A stretch of 31,535 bases of DNA from Bacteroidales bacterium UBA5621. Lineage in GTDB: Bacteria; Bacteroidota; Bacteroidia; Bacteroidales; VadinHA17. Positions 1 to 12,400 of this stretch are shown here, in pieces. Position 1 is the first letter of the stretch. Each line of letters begins with the position of its first letter. The notes under the pieces were generated by a model that saw nothing but the letters and a program-made list of their open reading frames with translations, did not search any database and had not been told where the DNA came from. The position numbers and the translations under genes were made by a program. Where the stretch lies: assembly GCA_002424525.1 (NCBI GenBank), contig DIKJ01000154.1, forward strand, positions 1,354-32,888, given 5' to 3'.

Positions 1-870
1 ACGGCGGTTGTGGATGGGCATAACGGAATGGGACATGTTGTTGGTTTTAAAGCAATGAATGTTGCCATCGAAAAGGCAAAACAATTCGGTATGGGTATGG
101 TGGCCGTTCGCAATTCGACGCACTACGGCTTTGCAGGATACTACCCTTTAATGGCTGTCCGGGAGAATATGATAGGAATAACCGGCACCAACGCCCGTCC
201 GTCAATCGCGCCGACGTTTGGTGTTGAAAACATGCTGGGTACCAATCCCCTCACCTTTGGTATGCCGACCGACGAGGAGTTTCCTTTCCTGCTTGATTGT
301 GCCACATCCATAACACAGCGCGGAAAGGTGGAGCTTTATGCCCGTGAGGGAAAGGAACTGCCCAAGGGATGGGTAATTGACGAGAACGGAGAGAGTGAAA
401 CCGATTCGGCCGAAGTCCTGAAAGACCTGATAAGTGGTAAAGCAGCCCTTACACCACTTGGAGGTATCGGAGAAGAAACGGCCGGGTACAAAGGGTACGG
501 TTATGCCACTGTGGTGGAGATCCTTTCGGCAGCGTTGCAGCAGGGAGCTTTCATGAAGATGCTGCTTGGAGTTAAGGATGGGAAGAAAATACCTTATCCG
601 ATCGGGCACTTCTTTATTGTTATTGACATCAGCACCTTTACCGACCCGGCTGACTTTAAAAAGACCACCGGTGATATACTGAGGGAGCTCAGGGTGTCAA
701 AAAAGATGCCCGGTCAGGACCGTATCTATACTGCCGGCGAGAAGGAGCATTACACCTGGATGGAACGAAAAATCAAGGGCATGCCTTTCAGTGTTGAGCT
801 TCTGAAAGAATTCAGGGGATTATGCAACGAATACGGCATCAGTGACTTCCTGACTCATTTTGAAGAATAG
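1..870 (+). CDS. Ldh2-family malate/L-lactate-type dehydrogenase, 5' partial
   Basis: The frame is open from base 1 and ends at TAG 868-870, so the true start lies outside the window. 289 residues are visible of a family that usually has about 340-360. It matches the Ldh2/MdH/ureidoglycolate dehydrogenase family, NAD(P)-dependent enzymes that are unrelated to classical Rossmann lactate dehydrogenases and oxidise 2-hydroxy acids. Seen: the glycine-rich start VDGHNGMGHVVG, the conserved histidine motif RNSTHYG (His at visible residue 41), the segment LGTNPLTFGMP, and the late motif GYKGYG. There is no signal peptide in the visible part, and cytoplasmic location is the family norm. It converges on the next gene with only 8 bases between stop codons, so it is probably the end of an operon that starts to the left. 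Substrate (malate, lactate or sulfolactate-like) cannot be decided from sequence. Confidence 0.9.
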   Translation, partial: TAVVDGHNGMGHVVGFKAMNVAIEKAKQFGMGMVAVRNSTHYGFAGYYPLMAVRENMIGITGTNARPSIAPTFGVENMLGTNPLTFGMPTDEEFPFLLDCATSITQRGKVELYAREGKELPKGWVIDENGESETDSAEVLKDLISGKAALTPLGGIGEETAGYKGYGYATVVEILSAALQQGAFMKMLLGVKDGKKIPYPIGHFFIVIDISTFTDPADFKKTTGDILRELRVSKKMPGQDRIYTAGEKEHYTWMERKIKGMPFSVELLKEFRGLCNEYGISDFLTHFEE

Positions 871-878
871 AAAGCCTC

Positions 879-2156
879 TCAGGGGTGTATATATTTACCC
901 CTGTATTCCCTCTTCAGCAATGCAGTAGCGGCCGGATTGCCAATGACCTCTTTCTTTTGTTCATCCCATTTCACTACCGATCCCGTGTTGTAAGCTATGG
1001 TTGCCAGTTGTACCGTTGCGGTTGATTTGAAGGCATCTTCAGGATCGCAGCTTATCAGGCTCCTGTTTTTCTTCCGGACTGCATCAAGGAAATTAATGAC
1101 GTGGTTATCCTGCATCATTGGTGTGGGGATGGAGATATCCTCGCGCTGTGCGTTCCTTCCCATCGGGAAAACAACAACCTTGTTATCTTCGGCAAATATT
1201 GTTGCCTTCTCACCGTAGAAGAAGACTCCGTTATTGAACTCACGGGTAACGTCGCCATTTCCCCAGAGGCGATGCTGCCATATGACGGGTGCCTTTTTGA
1301 AAGCCATATGCGCGGTAAGGGTATCCGGCGATGTTATCTGGTCTTTAAGGGCAAAGATACCTCCTGTGGTGTAAAACTCGCCGGGCATCCCCTCTCCCAT
1401 TACCTTGCGTATTATATCGATATGGTGAATACCCCAGTCGACAAGATGGCCATTGCCATACTCCTTCTCCAGCCGCCACGACCGGTGGGCTATACTGGGC
1501 CGGTAATCGAGCTTGGGTGCAGGTCCGCACCATTCCTCCCAGTCGAGCGATGCAGGGGGCGGCTGGATTTTTGTATCCTGTGGTCCGGGATTGTAATGTA
1601 TCTGTGCAACAATCTGGCGCACCTCGCCAATGGTGCCATTCTCAATAAGTTCTTTTGCCTTCATGAAGGCCTGGCTCTGGCGGCGCTGGAATCCCATCTG
1701 TACAATATTACCCGCTTTCTTCCATGCGTTGACCATAGCAATGCCTTCAATGACATCGTAGGAAAGCGGTTTCTCGCAATAGATATCAAGCCTCTTCTCA
1801 CAAGCTGCAATGAACTGAAGCGCATGCCAGTGAGGGATAGTCCCGATAAACACAGCTTCAAGACCCTTCATATCAAGCAGGTCCTGATAATATTTGAATG
1901 TCCGCGGCTTTGTACCCTGCAGTTTTTCGACCTCGGCAGCGTTGCTGCTGAGATGTTCTGAATCGACATCGCATATGCCTATCACTTCAACACCTCCGGC
2001 TTTCAGGGCGGCTGTTGTTATTACCATCCCGTACCAGCCGGCACCTATTAGGCCTATTCTCAGCTTCCTCTCCTGGGGTGCCGAGGGAATTATGTACGGG
2101 GATACAAGTCCTGCCGTACCAGCTGAACTTATTTTAATGAAGTCTCTTCTTCTCAT
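879..2156 (-). CDS. Exported Gfo/Idh/MocA-family oxidoreductase
   Basis: A 425-residue NAD(P)-dependent oxidoreductase-like protein. The N-terminus MRRRDFIKISSAG is a twin-arginine (Tat) signal, so the protein is probably folded with its cofactor in the cytoplasm and exported to the periplasm. After it comes the Rossmann dinucleotide motif GLIGAGWYG (residues 35-43), then CEKP (Glu128-Lys129-Pro130), the family hallmark whose lysine is catalytic. A later WGIHHIDII segment fits the C-terminal alpha/beta domain of the family. Tat-exported members in Bacteroidota commonly act on sugars or sugar-like compounds, but nothing here identifies the substrate. The start ATG 2154-2156 is supported by the Tat motif beginning at once after it. 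No good Shine-Dalgarno is visible. It is transcribed alone on this strand, divergent from the TPR gene, with 74 bases between the two starts. Confidence 0.9.
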   Translation of the reverse strand: MRRRDFIKISSAGTAGLVSPYIIPSAPQERKLRIGLIGAGWYGMVITTAALKAGGVEVIGICDVDSEHLSSNAAEVEKLQGTKPRTFKYYQDLLDMKGLEAVFIGTIPHWHALQFIAACEKRLDIYCEKPLSYDVIEGIAMVNAWKKAGNIVQMGFQRRQSQAFMKAKELIENGTIGEVRQIVAQIHYNPGPQDTKIQPPPASLDWEEWCGPAPKLDYRPSIAHRSWRLEKEYGNGHLVDWGIHHIDIIRKVMGEGMPGEFYTTGGIFALKDQITSPDTLTAHMAFKKAPVIWQHRLWGNGDVTREFNNGVFFYGEKATIFAEDNKVVVFPMGRNAQREDISIPTPMMQDNHVINFLDAVRKKNRSLISCDPEDAFKSTATVQLATIAYNTGSVVKWDEQKKEVIGNPAATALLKREYRGKYIHP

Positions 2157-2172
2157 AATGATGATGATTTAA

Positions 2173-2203
2173 TTGTCTAAAAATAGGAAAAATATTAAAT
2201 TTG
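2173..2203 (+). promoter_or_regulatory. Bacteroidota-type promoter for the TPR membrane protein
   Basis: TTG at 2173-2175 is followed by exactly 20 bases and then TAAATTTG at 2196-2203. This is a full match to the -7 consensus TAnnTTTG with a -33 TTG at the expected distance. Transcription would begin near 2210, about 20 bases before ATG 2231. Both boxes are seen directly; their use as a promoter is inferred. Confidence 0.65.
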
Positions 2204-2230
2204 TTTAAGATAAATTAACAACACCCGGAA

Positions 2231-3388
2231 ATGCCCGGCAAACCACCCGATCTGTTCCGTTTCTGGGAAGAACTGAAAAGGCGCAAGGTAGTTAAGGCTG
2301 CGTTTGTGTATATTGCAGTAGCCTGGGCTATACTTGAAGCCTCTGACACGATCTTTCCTCTTCTGGAATTACCTGACTGGACCATCAAATTTGTTCTGAT
2401 CCTTCTTATCATAGTGTTCATCCTTGTCATAGTTCTGACATGGATATATGATATCACTCCCGAGGGAATTAAGGTTACGGACAGGGTTGATTCTAAAGGG
2501 GTGGAGCTCGCCCGCCAGAAGGGAATGGATACAAGTAAGAGACCCGGAAAGACGAAGAGTTCAGTTTTCTACCGATATGCCGGTCTTAAAAAAATTGTTT
2601 TTCCGATCCTGATCATTACACCTGTCATACTGATAATTATCTTCAAGCAAAGGTTTACAGAGATCATTGGAATCGAGAATCCCAAGAGGGTAGCCGCCAG
2701 GTCGCATGTAAACAACGCGAAGCTCTCTTTTCAGGCCGGGGACCTTGCCGGAGCATCCGGTGAGCTTGAGCTGGCGCTTGCCAGCGATCCGAAATACTCG
2801 TATGCATGGAGCTCTCTTGCTGCTCTCAGCGTCGCCCGGGGAGATCTGAATAAAGCCGTGCTGCAGACCATTGAAGCTGTGAAATTTGATCCTGAAAACT
2901 TCGAGGCAGCCTATAATATGGCAATTGCACTCGACGACAAGAAAGATTATCATCAGGCCGTCAGGTGGTATACTGAGGCGATCAGGATCGACTCCTCATT
3001 TGTGCCTGCATACAGTGCTCTCGGGAGGGTATATAATCAGCTTTCCCAGCCTGTCGATGCAGTTCTGATCCTCACCACTGCCATAGAAAAATCCCCTGAT
3101 TCAGAATATCTTTACCTTGTTTACAAGAACCTGGGGAATTCCCACCTCATGATGGATCAGTATGATGAAGCCCTCAGATACCTTGAGCTCTCGTGGGGCC
3201 TTCGACCGGATGTACCCGAGACCTGCCTTTTCCTTGCAAAGTCATATGAAGCTGCCGGTAAGGTAACCAGGAGCATCGAGTTCTGGCAGAACTACATAAG
3301 GCTCGAAACTGACACGGCGGAAACCGGTCCGGCAGCACGGCACCTGAAGGAGATCACCATAAGGCATCTGCAATCTATCATCGAATGA
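2231..3388 (+). CDS. Membrane-anchored TPR protein
   Basis: A 385-residue protein with an N-terminal membrane module and a C-terminal tetratricopeptide repeat (TPR) region. The N-terminus (FWEELKRRKVVKAAFVYIAVAW, here given as residues 11-32 FWEELKRRK...) leads into two hydrophobic segments at about 22-45 and 51-73, followed by DITPEGI. This arrangement recurs at the head of bacterial TPR and adenylate-cyclase-like proteins. A third hydrophobic stretch lies at about 118-138. Residues about 160-380 contain several TPR-like helix pairs with typical A..Y..A spacing, so the role is probably protein binding, not catalysis. A well-placed promoter lies just upstream. The gene stands alone and ends beside a palindromic repeat before the convergent giant gene. 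Its partner is unknown. Confidence 0.85.
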   Translation: MPGKPPDLFRFWEELKRRKVVKAAFVYIAVAWAILEASDTIFPLLELPDWTIKFVLILLIIVFILVIVLTWIYDITPEGIKVTDRVDSKGVELARQKGMDTSKRPGKTKSSVFYRYAGLKKIVFPILIITPVILIIIFKQRFTEIIGIENPKRVAARSHVNNAKLSFQAGDLAGASGELELALASDPKYSYAWSSLAALSVARGDLNKAVLQTIEAVKFDPENFEAAYNMAIALDDKKDYHQAVRWYTEAIRIDSSFVPAYSALGRVYNQLSQPVDAVLILTTAIEKSPDSEYLYLVYKNLGNSHLMMDQYDEALRYLELSWGLRPDVPETCLFLAKSYEAAGKVTRSIEFWQNYIRLETDTAETGPAARHLKEITIRHLQSIIE

Positions 3389-3392
3389 TGGC

Positions 3393-3416
3393 AAGGGCGT
3401 TGCATGCAACGCCCTT
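3393..3416. repeat. Perfect 24-bp palindrome (REP-like), copy 1
   Basis: The sequence is a perfect inverted repeat centred between 3404 and 3405, with core GGGCGTTGCATGCAACGCCC. It fills the gap between two convergent genes (stops at 3388 and 3424). There is no T-run on either side, so it is not a standard intrinsic terminator, though the transcript could fold into a stable hairpin. A near-identical copy lies at 29566-29591. Dispersed palindromes of the form GTAGGGGC...GCCCCTAC are familiar in Bacteroidota intergenic DNA; placing this one in that class is an inference. Confidence 0.75.
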
Positions 3417-3423
3417 ACGACCC

Positions 3424-6400
3424 CTACCTGACCAGTAATATCTGTTTCACCTGTTCGGTGTTACCGGATTCGAGGCGGATGAAATAGATCCCGCGCGGAG
3501 CCGGAGTTCCGTTTTCAGAGTTTCCGTCCCATGACACTGAATACCGGCCCGGTCCGAGGGTACTGTTTACAAGTATTCTGACCAGCCTGCCGCTTAGATC
3601 ATAAACATTTATCGAAGTTTTTCCGGCATTCAATTCATTTTCAGCAATCTCGTAATCTATGGTAATCGCATCTTTTGATGGGTTAGGAAAGATATTACCT
3701 ATTTTAGTTTCGGGTATTAATTCCAAATCTTCCTTTTGCGGATCAAAATAGTAATTGTCAATTTCACCGGATTTGGTCCCATCATTTATGTCTGCAATAA
3801 TCACATATAGCATATTCAATATATAGTTTCCCTTTATTTCATCGATCTGACGACTCTTTATCAGGTCTTTTATTTTGACGACAACCATATTGATACTATT
3901 CAGTGCAGATTTAGTCTTACCTGCTTCAAGATATTTCTGGGCAGTTTTCAGTTTGCTAATAAGATCATTACCAATAGCTGATTTAATTTCACCAGCGTTG
4001 ATCATGCCCTGAATAACTTCGATCACTCTGGAAAAACCATCAGAAACACTAAGCAGACCCAGTTGGATTACGGTAACTCTTCTTTCTCCTGATTTAGTCA
4101 GTGTTCCATCAATTACATAAAGTCTGTCAGCTTCTAATGCCAGACCTTCAGGAGTATCACCGACAGGAATTGCGGTAACATATATTAGAGTCATCCCAAT
4201 GCCGGCAGGAATTGATGAATTTGTATTTCCTGTCCCACCTGCTGCGATTTTATATACCAGGATCTGATCGCCTTCAGTATCTGTCAGGTAAACATATCCA
4301 CAATCGCCTCTGACTTTAATGTCCGACACATTTGAACCGGTACTGACGTTAGCTACAACAGCATCCTTATAATCACCGTTTTCAGGATACAGAGCGACCA
4401 ACAGCAAGTATCCGTCATCCGTGGATACGATAGCAAATGCTGCATCCGGAGTTATAGCCACTTCCCTTGTTTTTGTGCCCGCACTGACATTGGCAATGGC
4501 GGTGTTATATTTATCTTTATCATCCGGATCAGAGTTTATAATTATCAGGCCAAAATCGCCGGTCACAACAACCAGTCCTGCGTCCGGGGATACTGCTACA
4601 CTTCTTGAATTGCTACCTGTACTCACATTTGCAACAGCATGGTCAAACCCGCCGCTGGTTGGATCAGTATCAATCATAGACAAGTTCCCGGAACCATAAT
4701 TAGCAACATAAACCCTCTTTCCATCCGGTGTCACTGTAATACCAAACGGCCCGATCCCAACAGAAATGTTTTTAATCACAGTGTTATAATCAGCACCGGG
4801 AATCAGGTCGATCACTGAAACATCACTGGAATAATAATTGGTAACGTAGGCTTTTGTACCCTCAGGATTGATATCTATTCTTAACGGATATCTTCCCTCT
4901 CCGATCATTATGGTTTCAACATCAAGAGTGATCATATCCACAACAGAAACCGTACCTTCCTCAGGATTTGTAACATAAACATATGCACCTTCTGGCGTTG
5001 CGGCAGTACCGTGGGTTGACTTCGTACCTATCGGCGCGTTAACAATTACGTTACCCGATGGGTCGAGGAGTTCAGTAAGGACATCGAAATGTTTTGAATT
5101 TGATGTCTTTCCGTTTACAACAACATACACTGATCCTGATTTCACATCAGCAGGTACCTGGACTTCCAGGCTTGTAAGATTGGCTTTATTGACAACTGCG
5201 TTGATCCCACAGAATTTTACTGTATTCTTAACAGGGTCAGGTTCAAATCCACTTCCTGAAATTGTAACAATATTACCAGTTACCCCGTTGGCTGCCTCGA
5301 GATAGATAATTTTCGGTTCCGAGACTATGCCAGCCGTTGTAAATGTTGTTACATTGTCCATTTCCAGAGCTGAGCTCGGGATGGATACATCCTTAATCCC
5401 TTTAGTAAGAACAATAGTATATCCCTGATTAATGGTCAGATCGCTTAAAGGCCTGAATACTACAGTGGAATTTTCATTAAAGAATTCGTATGTACCTGTA
5501 ATCGATACAGCATTTGGATCCGGCTCCGGATTGATACCTGGTATTAATTTAAATGTTGATGCATTAACGGAAGAGGTGTTAATAGGTTCCGAAAAATCGA
5601 CCACTACAGGCGTAGTTATTGTAACATCAGTGTCTTCATTTCCTGGTCCGACATAAAGGATTATAGGAGCTGCCTCATTAACGGTTGTGAAAGTAAAGGT
5701 TTTGTCGATTCCCATAGTATTTCCTGAAAGGTCCTCAACATCACCTGATACACTGATTGTGTAAACTGTTCCTTCCAGCAGATATCCCGATGGAGTGAAA
5801 GTAACCATTTTGTTATAGTCTTTCCAGCTAAAGGACCCCCCGACAGTTTTCAGAGTACTTTCTTCAGTCCACGTAAGTGAAAAACCCTCCTGGACAGAAC
5901 TCATTTTCATTGGTTCAGAGAATATTAACTTAACTGTGGAGGATATATATACACTGGTCGAATTGGCTGCAGGGATCACTTCATTGATCTCTGGAGCTAT
6001 TTCATCCTTTGGAATAGTGGTGAAGTCGAGCAAATATTCATTTTCTAAACCATTACCTCTAAGATCCTTAACTCCTGTCGTTAAATGAAGTGTATAAAGC
6101 CGATTATGTTTGAGATCCACATTCGGATCAAAAAGGATAGTTGTCGGATAATCCTGATATCTGGTGAAGCTTCCTGTTACTTTTTCAGTCGTCCCATTCA
6201 GAGCTGTGCTTAAATAACAGGTTCCATCATTAAGAGTTTCCATATCAACAAGTTCTGAGAACCTTATGTTGAAATTTGACAAAATATTGACCAGTGCACC
6301 TGAAGCTAAAGTTGGCTTAACTAACTCAACTGTTGGAGGTGTCTTATCCTGATTGGTAATAATGTCTTTGCCACTTGTAATTGATCCTACCGTAACACTC

Positions 6401-9400
6401 ACACTGGTTACAGCGTCATCAGAATCAAGAGCATTGTCACTTTCATTATAGAATTCCCCGGGATAGTCAAGATAGATTGTATTATTCCCAATATAGTAGC
6501 TTATGTTGCCGGGCCAGAGCTCCCTGCCTCTGACATCCCCATCAAGCGGTTCAATAAAGATATAATAATCTCCCGGAAACAAACCGGGAACCAGATAATC
6601 ACCTTTTGCATCGCTGTATGCATGAATGGTATCATCAGTAGCAGTATTTATTGCCAGTACAAGTGCTCCGGCTACCGGCTGCTGCTGATCATAACCATAA
6701 GTTATCCTACCTGATATTGAGCCGAAAGTGGTGTTGTAATATGTTGATGGATAGCGATAACTTGCCCAAGATTTATCATCCTGAATAAGTTCTCTTACAG
6801 TTGTACCTTCTCCAATCTGAAACCACATTGTTGAATTGAATACACCCGAATGTAGCAATCCAAGGACATGTCCGATCTCGTGGGTTGTTACACTCTGAAT
6901 ATCAAAATAACCATCATAAGTTCCTCCTTCAACTCCAAGATTGTATGTATGATGGTTAACAAAATAGGGATTAAAAATAATATCAACATCCACAATTTGA
7001 GTAGTATTTGATGATTCGTCAACATGCCATGTTTTTGCAGCCATAGCGAGTACCATCCAGGGAATATCATACTTATCATCAACAAAAGTGACCAGATTCA
7101 TATCATCATAACCAGCATATTTTTCTTCCGTAGTACCACCATCAGTAAATTCAATGTCAGCTGTTTCAATATCCGACCAAGCTGCAAAAGATTCAACTAC
7201 AGCATCTATGTCACTATCATCAAGTACATTAGGTACTCCTAATTCATTTACCCTGAAGCTAAACCTGTTTTCAGCTAATATCTGGCTTTCCAAGCCGCCG
7301 ATAGCCTTTGAAAACTCCGAGGTATTTCCGGATGGATCAGTCGCAGTTGCTGTAAAAACCTCACCTGATGTACTTCTTGTGAAAGTCTCAGAAAATGGAG
7401 TAACTCCGAGGGAACTGGTCGTGACAGATGCAGATCCAAGATATACCTGGCCTTCACCATAACCGGATTCATCGCTTAACTTATTTGCATAAAACTGAAG
7501 GTTATACTCAGTATTCGGAGCACTTCTCAAAGTTCCTGTTATTTCGACCTCACTCCTGCTATAAGTAATCGATGCAATAACCGGGAAGTTCTGAAGGTTG
7601 TTTGGACCATCATCCCAATCAAAATAAATATCATATTTACCTGTGTTTTCATTAAGTACAGCAGTTGAGTCATTGGAAGTTATACCAGTAGTTCCCAGGT
7701 CAATACCAAGACCACCATTTGAATGTATTGAATTAGTGAGTATTGCGTTTCCTTTTCCCGGATTACCAGTCCCCCCCACCGCAACTCCTGCACTTTTGTT
7801 AAATGCAATTATGTTTCCTGCCCCAGGTTCATTACCGCCAACAAGATTGTTATTTGCATAATTCCCAAAAACTATCCCATTCATGCTGTTACCAAGTGCT
7901 GTTTTGCCGCTTATATCGGTTCCTATGTAATTTCCCTGTATCTTGTTGCCTTCAGCAGCACTTGTTGCAGTCCCATCGATTTGAATTGCGTTTTCCCAAT
8001 TTCCTGCAATAATGTTACGTGCACCCTGGACCAATCCTCCAATCTGGTTATTATTGCCGCCAGTAATTTTTATCACATCCCCTAATTGATTAGGGATTGC
8101 ATTAAAGCCTGTCCGATCGGTTCCGATCAGGTTCCCCTGGATAACATTTCCGTCAGCCTTCTCATTAAGCCTGATAGTATAACCACCACCGGGTCCTCCA
8201 TTACCCGATATCAGATTTCCAGCCCCTGGAGCTGATCCGCCAACGAAATTTCCGGGGGCATTAATGTAAATCCCGGTATCATTGCCAATACCTTTCGTTC
8301 CTCCAGCGTTAGTCCCGATATAGTTCCCTTCAATCCTATTGCCTGTTGCTTCAACCCCCGATATTGAAATTCCGGTAATATTTCCTGATATTACATTTCG
8401 TTCCCCTTCAGACGGGCCTCCGATTATATTATCAGGTGATTCCACTATTGATACTCCGGCAAAATCATTTCCCCGTTTTTGCTCTCCTGTCGGGTCGATC
8501 CCGATATAGTTCCCGACTATTCTGTTCCGTCCTACGAAGTGACTATTTGTATTATTAATTTCTATACCGTGGCCTGCTTCAGCTACTGTTATTACATTCC
8601 TTGCTGCAGGTGACCTTCCGCCAATTTCATTGTCCGAACTGTTTATGTATATATTATTCCGGGTACCATTCATTCCGGTAAAATAGTTGCCTTTTACGAT
8701 ATTATTACCGGTACCACCTATAGTCATATTCACCCGGAAGTATTTTATTGACAGGCCTGATATAGTTGAATTGCCTGCATTCAATATTAAACCAGCAGTA
8801 TTATCGGAAGCATTTCCAACAATTTCCACAAGGATTGTTGCAGGCCCCGATTCAGTTGCCGGTTTTGCACCAGGTTGTGTGTACCCGTCGATTATAACCG
8901 GGTCTGTGATCGCAGGTAACTGGGTTGTTGGTTGTATAATATATGGTACGGCAGGGATGTTAAATGTGATTGTTTCCTTTACACCAACGGTTGCATTTGC
9001 ATATTCAATAGCATTTCGAAGACTTCCTTCACCATTATCATTTGTATTAAGGACAATTGTCTGGTTCGAACTATTTTGGATACACCTAACTGAAAATCCA
9101 GCATTTTTATAATCGAATTCTCCAGCGCTTCTAAACATGTCAATGTAATCCTTCCATATGCTGGCAGCGATTGAAAATGTAGCATCTTTTTCTGTAGATG
9201 ACCACCAAACAGAACCAGAACCGAAAGCCTGGAATGGTCCAACTGGATATATTAATCCTGCAGGAAGTCCAGAAAATCCGCTTTTATTTCTAAAAGCCGG
9301 GTAATCGAAATTGCCAACCGCACCCTCAACTGTTGAGGATTCCCAAATGTTAGTTGAAGCTAAAGCTTTAGCTATTTTATTCCCGCTCGAAGTACCATCA

Positions 9401-12400
9401 AAATTATAACCATTAGAAATCAGGTAGTTTTCAAGGTTTACCCACTCACCTTGGGTTGGCACATGCCATCCTGTCGGACATAAACTTCGGCTATCGATTG
9501 TGGTGTAATAATTATATAATCTTCCATATATTAATGCATTTGATTCATCATCTCCGTAATTACGATAAGCTCCGGATAGTGTACTTTTCCATGTATCATC
9601 AGTGACATTTGGAATAGCATCACCGTTACTATAGTGCAACACCTTAAGGTTCTCCTGAAACCATAACCGATCGCCGATTTTAAGAGTATTATATTCATTT
9701 CCATCAAAATCAGTTACTTTAAAGGAGGTGGTAAATGTTAAATCTCTCCCAACAACTCTCCCAACCGTATTTTCCGCTATTACCCTGAAGTGATAAGTAG
9801 TATTTTCTGATAATCCCGTAACATAAGCAATTACAGGAGCAGTTATTATTCCTGTAACCGGAACTGAGGTGGCAGGGATAGTACTTCCATATGTTGTAGT
9901 TAAACCATATTCAAATGTAACATCCGTATCTAATCCATTGGCATTAACGATACCATTTAATACAGCTCCTGCAGTTGATACACCTGTAGCTTCATTTGAT
10001 GTGGCAACAGGTGGTAAAAGCAAAGTAGTAAATACTAGCTCATTGCCGTATGCTGTACCAATACTATTTGTTGCATAACCCCTTACATAATAAGTGGTAC
10101 CCGGAACCAGGTCATTAATGTAACTTGTATAAGTTCCAATTCCTGCAGCCTCCTCTGGCATGTAGTTGTTTTCAACTGTTGGGTTTTGCGAAGTACTCCA
10201 GCATATGCCGCGGGCAGTTACAGGTGAGCCACCATCGGAGGTAATATTTCCTCCCGAAGTTACAGTTGTTGTTGCTATTTCTGATAAAACTACAGTAGAG
10301 ACCCGTGGCAGGACAATCCCTTCGCCCTGCAGACAACGTACGGAAAATCCGCCACTTTTAAAATCATTTCCTTCGTCGCTTCGAAGTTCATAAGCATAAT
10401 CTTTCCAAATGCTTGAAGCAATGGCATGAGTAGCATCTGTTTCAGTAGATGACCACCAGACAGCCCCGGTACCGAAGGCACGGAATATTCCATCCGCGTA
10501 AATGTGTCCCCCGGGAAGACCAGTAAAACCGCTTTTATTTCTGTAGGCAGGGTAATCAGTGTTACCTACTGCTCCCTCAACCGTGGAAGTCTCCCAACCA
10601 CTGGCTGCTGCCAATGCCTTTGCTATTTTATTTTCAGTGGTTGTACCATCATAATTGTAGCTATTTGCTATGAGATAGTTCTCCAGAACTACCCAGTCGT
10701 TATCAGTTGGCACATGCCATCCTGTCGGGCACAGATTTCGGTTATCAACAGTGGCGTAGTAGTTATACAATCTACCATACATATCCCCATTTGCAGAGCT
10801 GTTGTCGTAATTACAATAAGCCCCATCTGTAGAATTTCCCAACACCGCCCAGTTATCCGTATAAATTATTAGATCGCCATTCCTGTACTTTGTTACTTTG
10901 AGGTTCTCCTGAAACCATAACTGATCACCGATTTTTACAATATTATAATTGTTGCCATCGTAATCACTTACCCTGGAAGGTGTTGTGAAAGTTAGATCTT
11001 CACCATAAGCTATGCCTCCTGAGTTTTCTGCTTTAATTCTGAAATGGTAAGCAGTGTTGGCCGTTAAACCAGTAATCACTGCACATACAGCCGTATTGGT
11101 TATTCCGGTAACAATATTTGGTGTAGCATTAATACTTGCGCCATAATTGATGTCATTCCCATACTCAAATGTAACAGTGGTATTTGCATCATTTGCGGTT
11201 ACTGTTCCATTAAGTGTTGCAGTAACTGATGCAACTGCTGTTGCGACACGAGAGGTTGCTAATGGAGGATAGGGTGAGGTGGTAAAACTTATTGTATTTC
11301 CATAAGCTGTTCCCTCGCTGTTTGTTGCATATGCCCTGACGTGATAAGTTGTATTTGGAACTAGATACCTCATGATGTTCGTAAACGTGCTTGAACTTCC
11401 TCTGTCCCAGGTTGTATCGTTAGTAATGTTTGGGCCGGGTGAGGTGCTCCAGCATAGACCTCGCCGGGTAATTGCTGCACCGCCATCATAGGTTATATTG
11501 CCCCCACTTTGAGCTGAGGATGTAGTTACTAAGGACACTGGGGTTGTTGATAAGGAAGAAAGCATGTTTTTAACACAACGTGCAGACAAACCGTGAGTTC
11601 TGGTTGTGTTATTACCAACTAATTCTGGGCTATTGTATTGAATAACCCTGAAATACGGTATTAACAAATCATTTGACCACCAGAATCCAATAGAACCAAG
11701 TCCTTCGAAACCAGCATCAAATGGATCACGGCTACCACCAGGAAGAGCTGTAAACCCTGTCTCGTTTGTTGCATCAGCATTTTGAGGAGCCCAGTGAGAT
11801 GTGCCAATCTCTTTAAGTTTTGCTCCCGCTATACCTTCACCTCCTAATAATGATGCCAAAGTTGTCCAGTCAGTATTTGTCGATACATGCCAGCCAGTAG
11901 GACAAAGGTTTCCATCAGTAACTGCATAATAATTATACAAAGCACCATACTCGAATCTGTAAGAGTCCCCATTATTATTATAATAACAATATTTTGTTCG
12001 AGGGTTGGTCCATTCGGAAGTCCAGACTTCATTTGCAACGTATTGAATACCAGCACCGTCCTGGAAATGTGTTGCTCTAAGATTCTCAGCCATCCATCTC
12101 TGAGGTCCTATGGTTACAGTTTTGTAAATATTACCGTCAAAATCAGATATAGTTTCAGGCGGAGGCTCAAACCAGAAATCAACATAATTTGAAAGTCCTG
12201 GTATCCAAGTTAAAACTGGTGTTATGGTTTTAATCAAATTATCATATCCTATCAGGCTGGCTACCAAAGTTACAGGTATCCCTGGTTCAGCTGTCAATGT
12301 ATATCTTCCGTATATATCTGGGGAAACAAAAGTTGAGGTGCCCTGAATATTAATTGTGATCCCTGTTGGAGTAGAAGTAGAATTACCTACTCTTACAACT

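Noticed and set aside
1101..1961. Long plus-strand open frame opposite the Gfo/Idh/MocA gene
   Set aside because: It has no domain or signal and is antisense to a gene with clear family motifs.
3393..3416. Palindrome as an intrinsic terminator
   Set aside because: No T-run follows the hairpin on either strand; the cold shock terminator at 17759-17787 shows what a true one looks like here.
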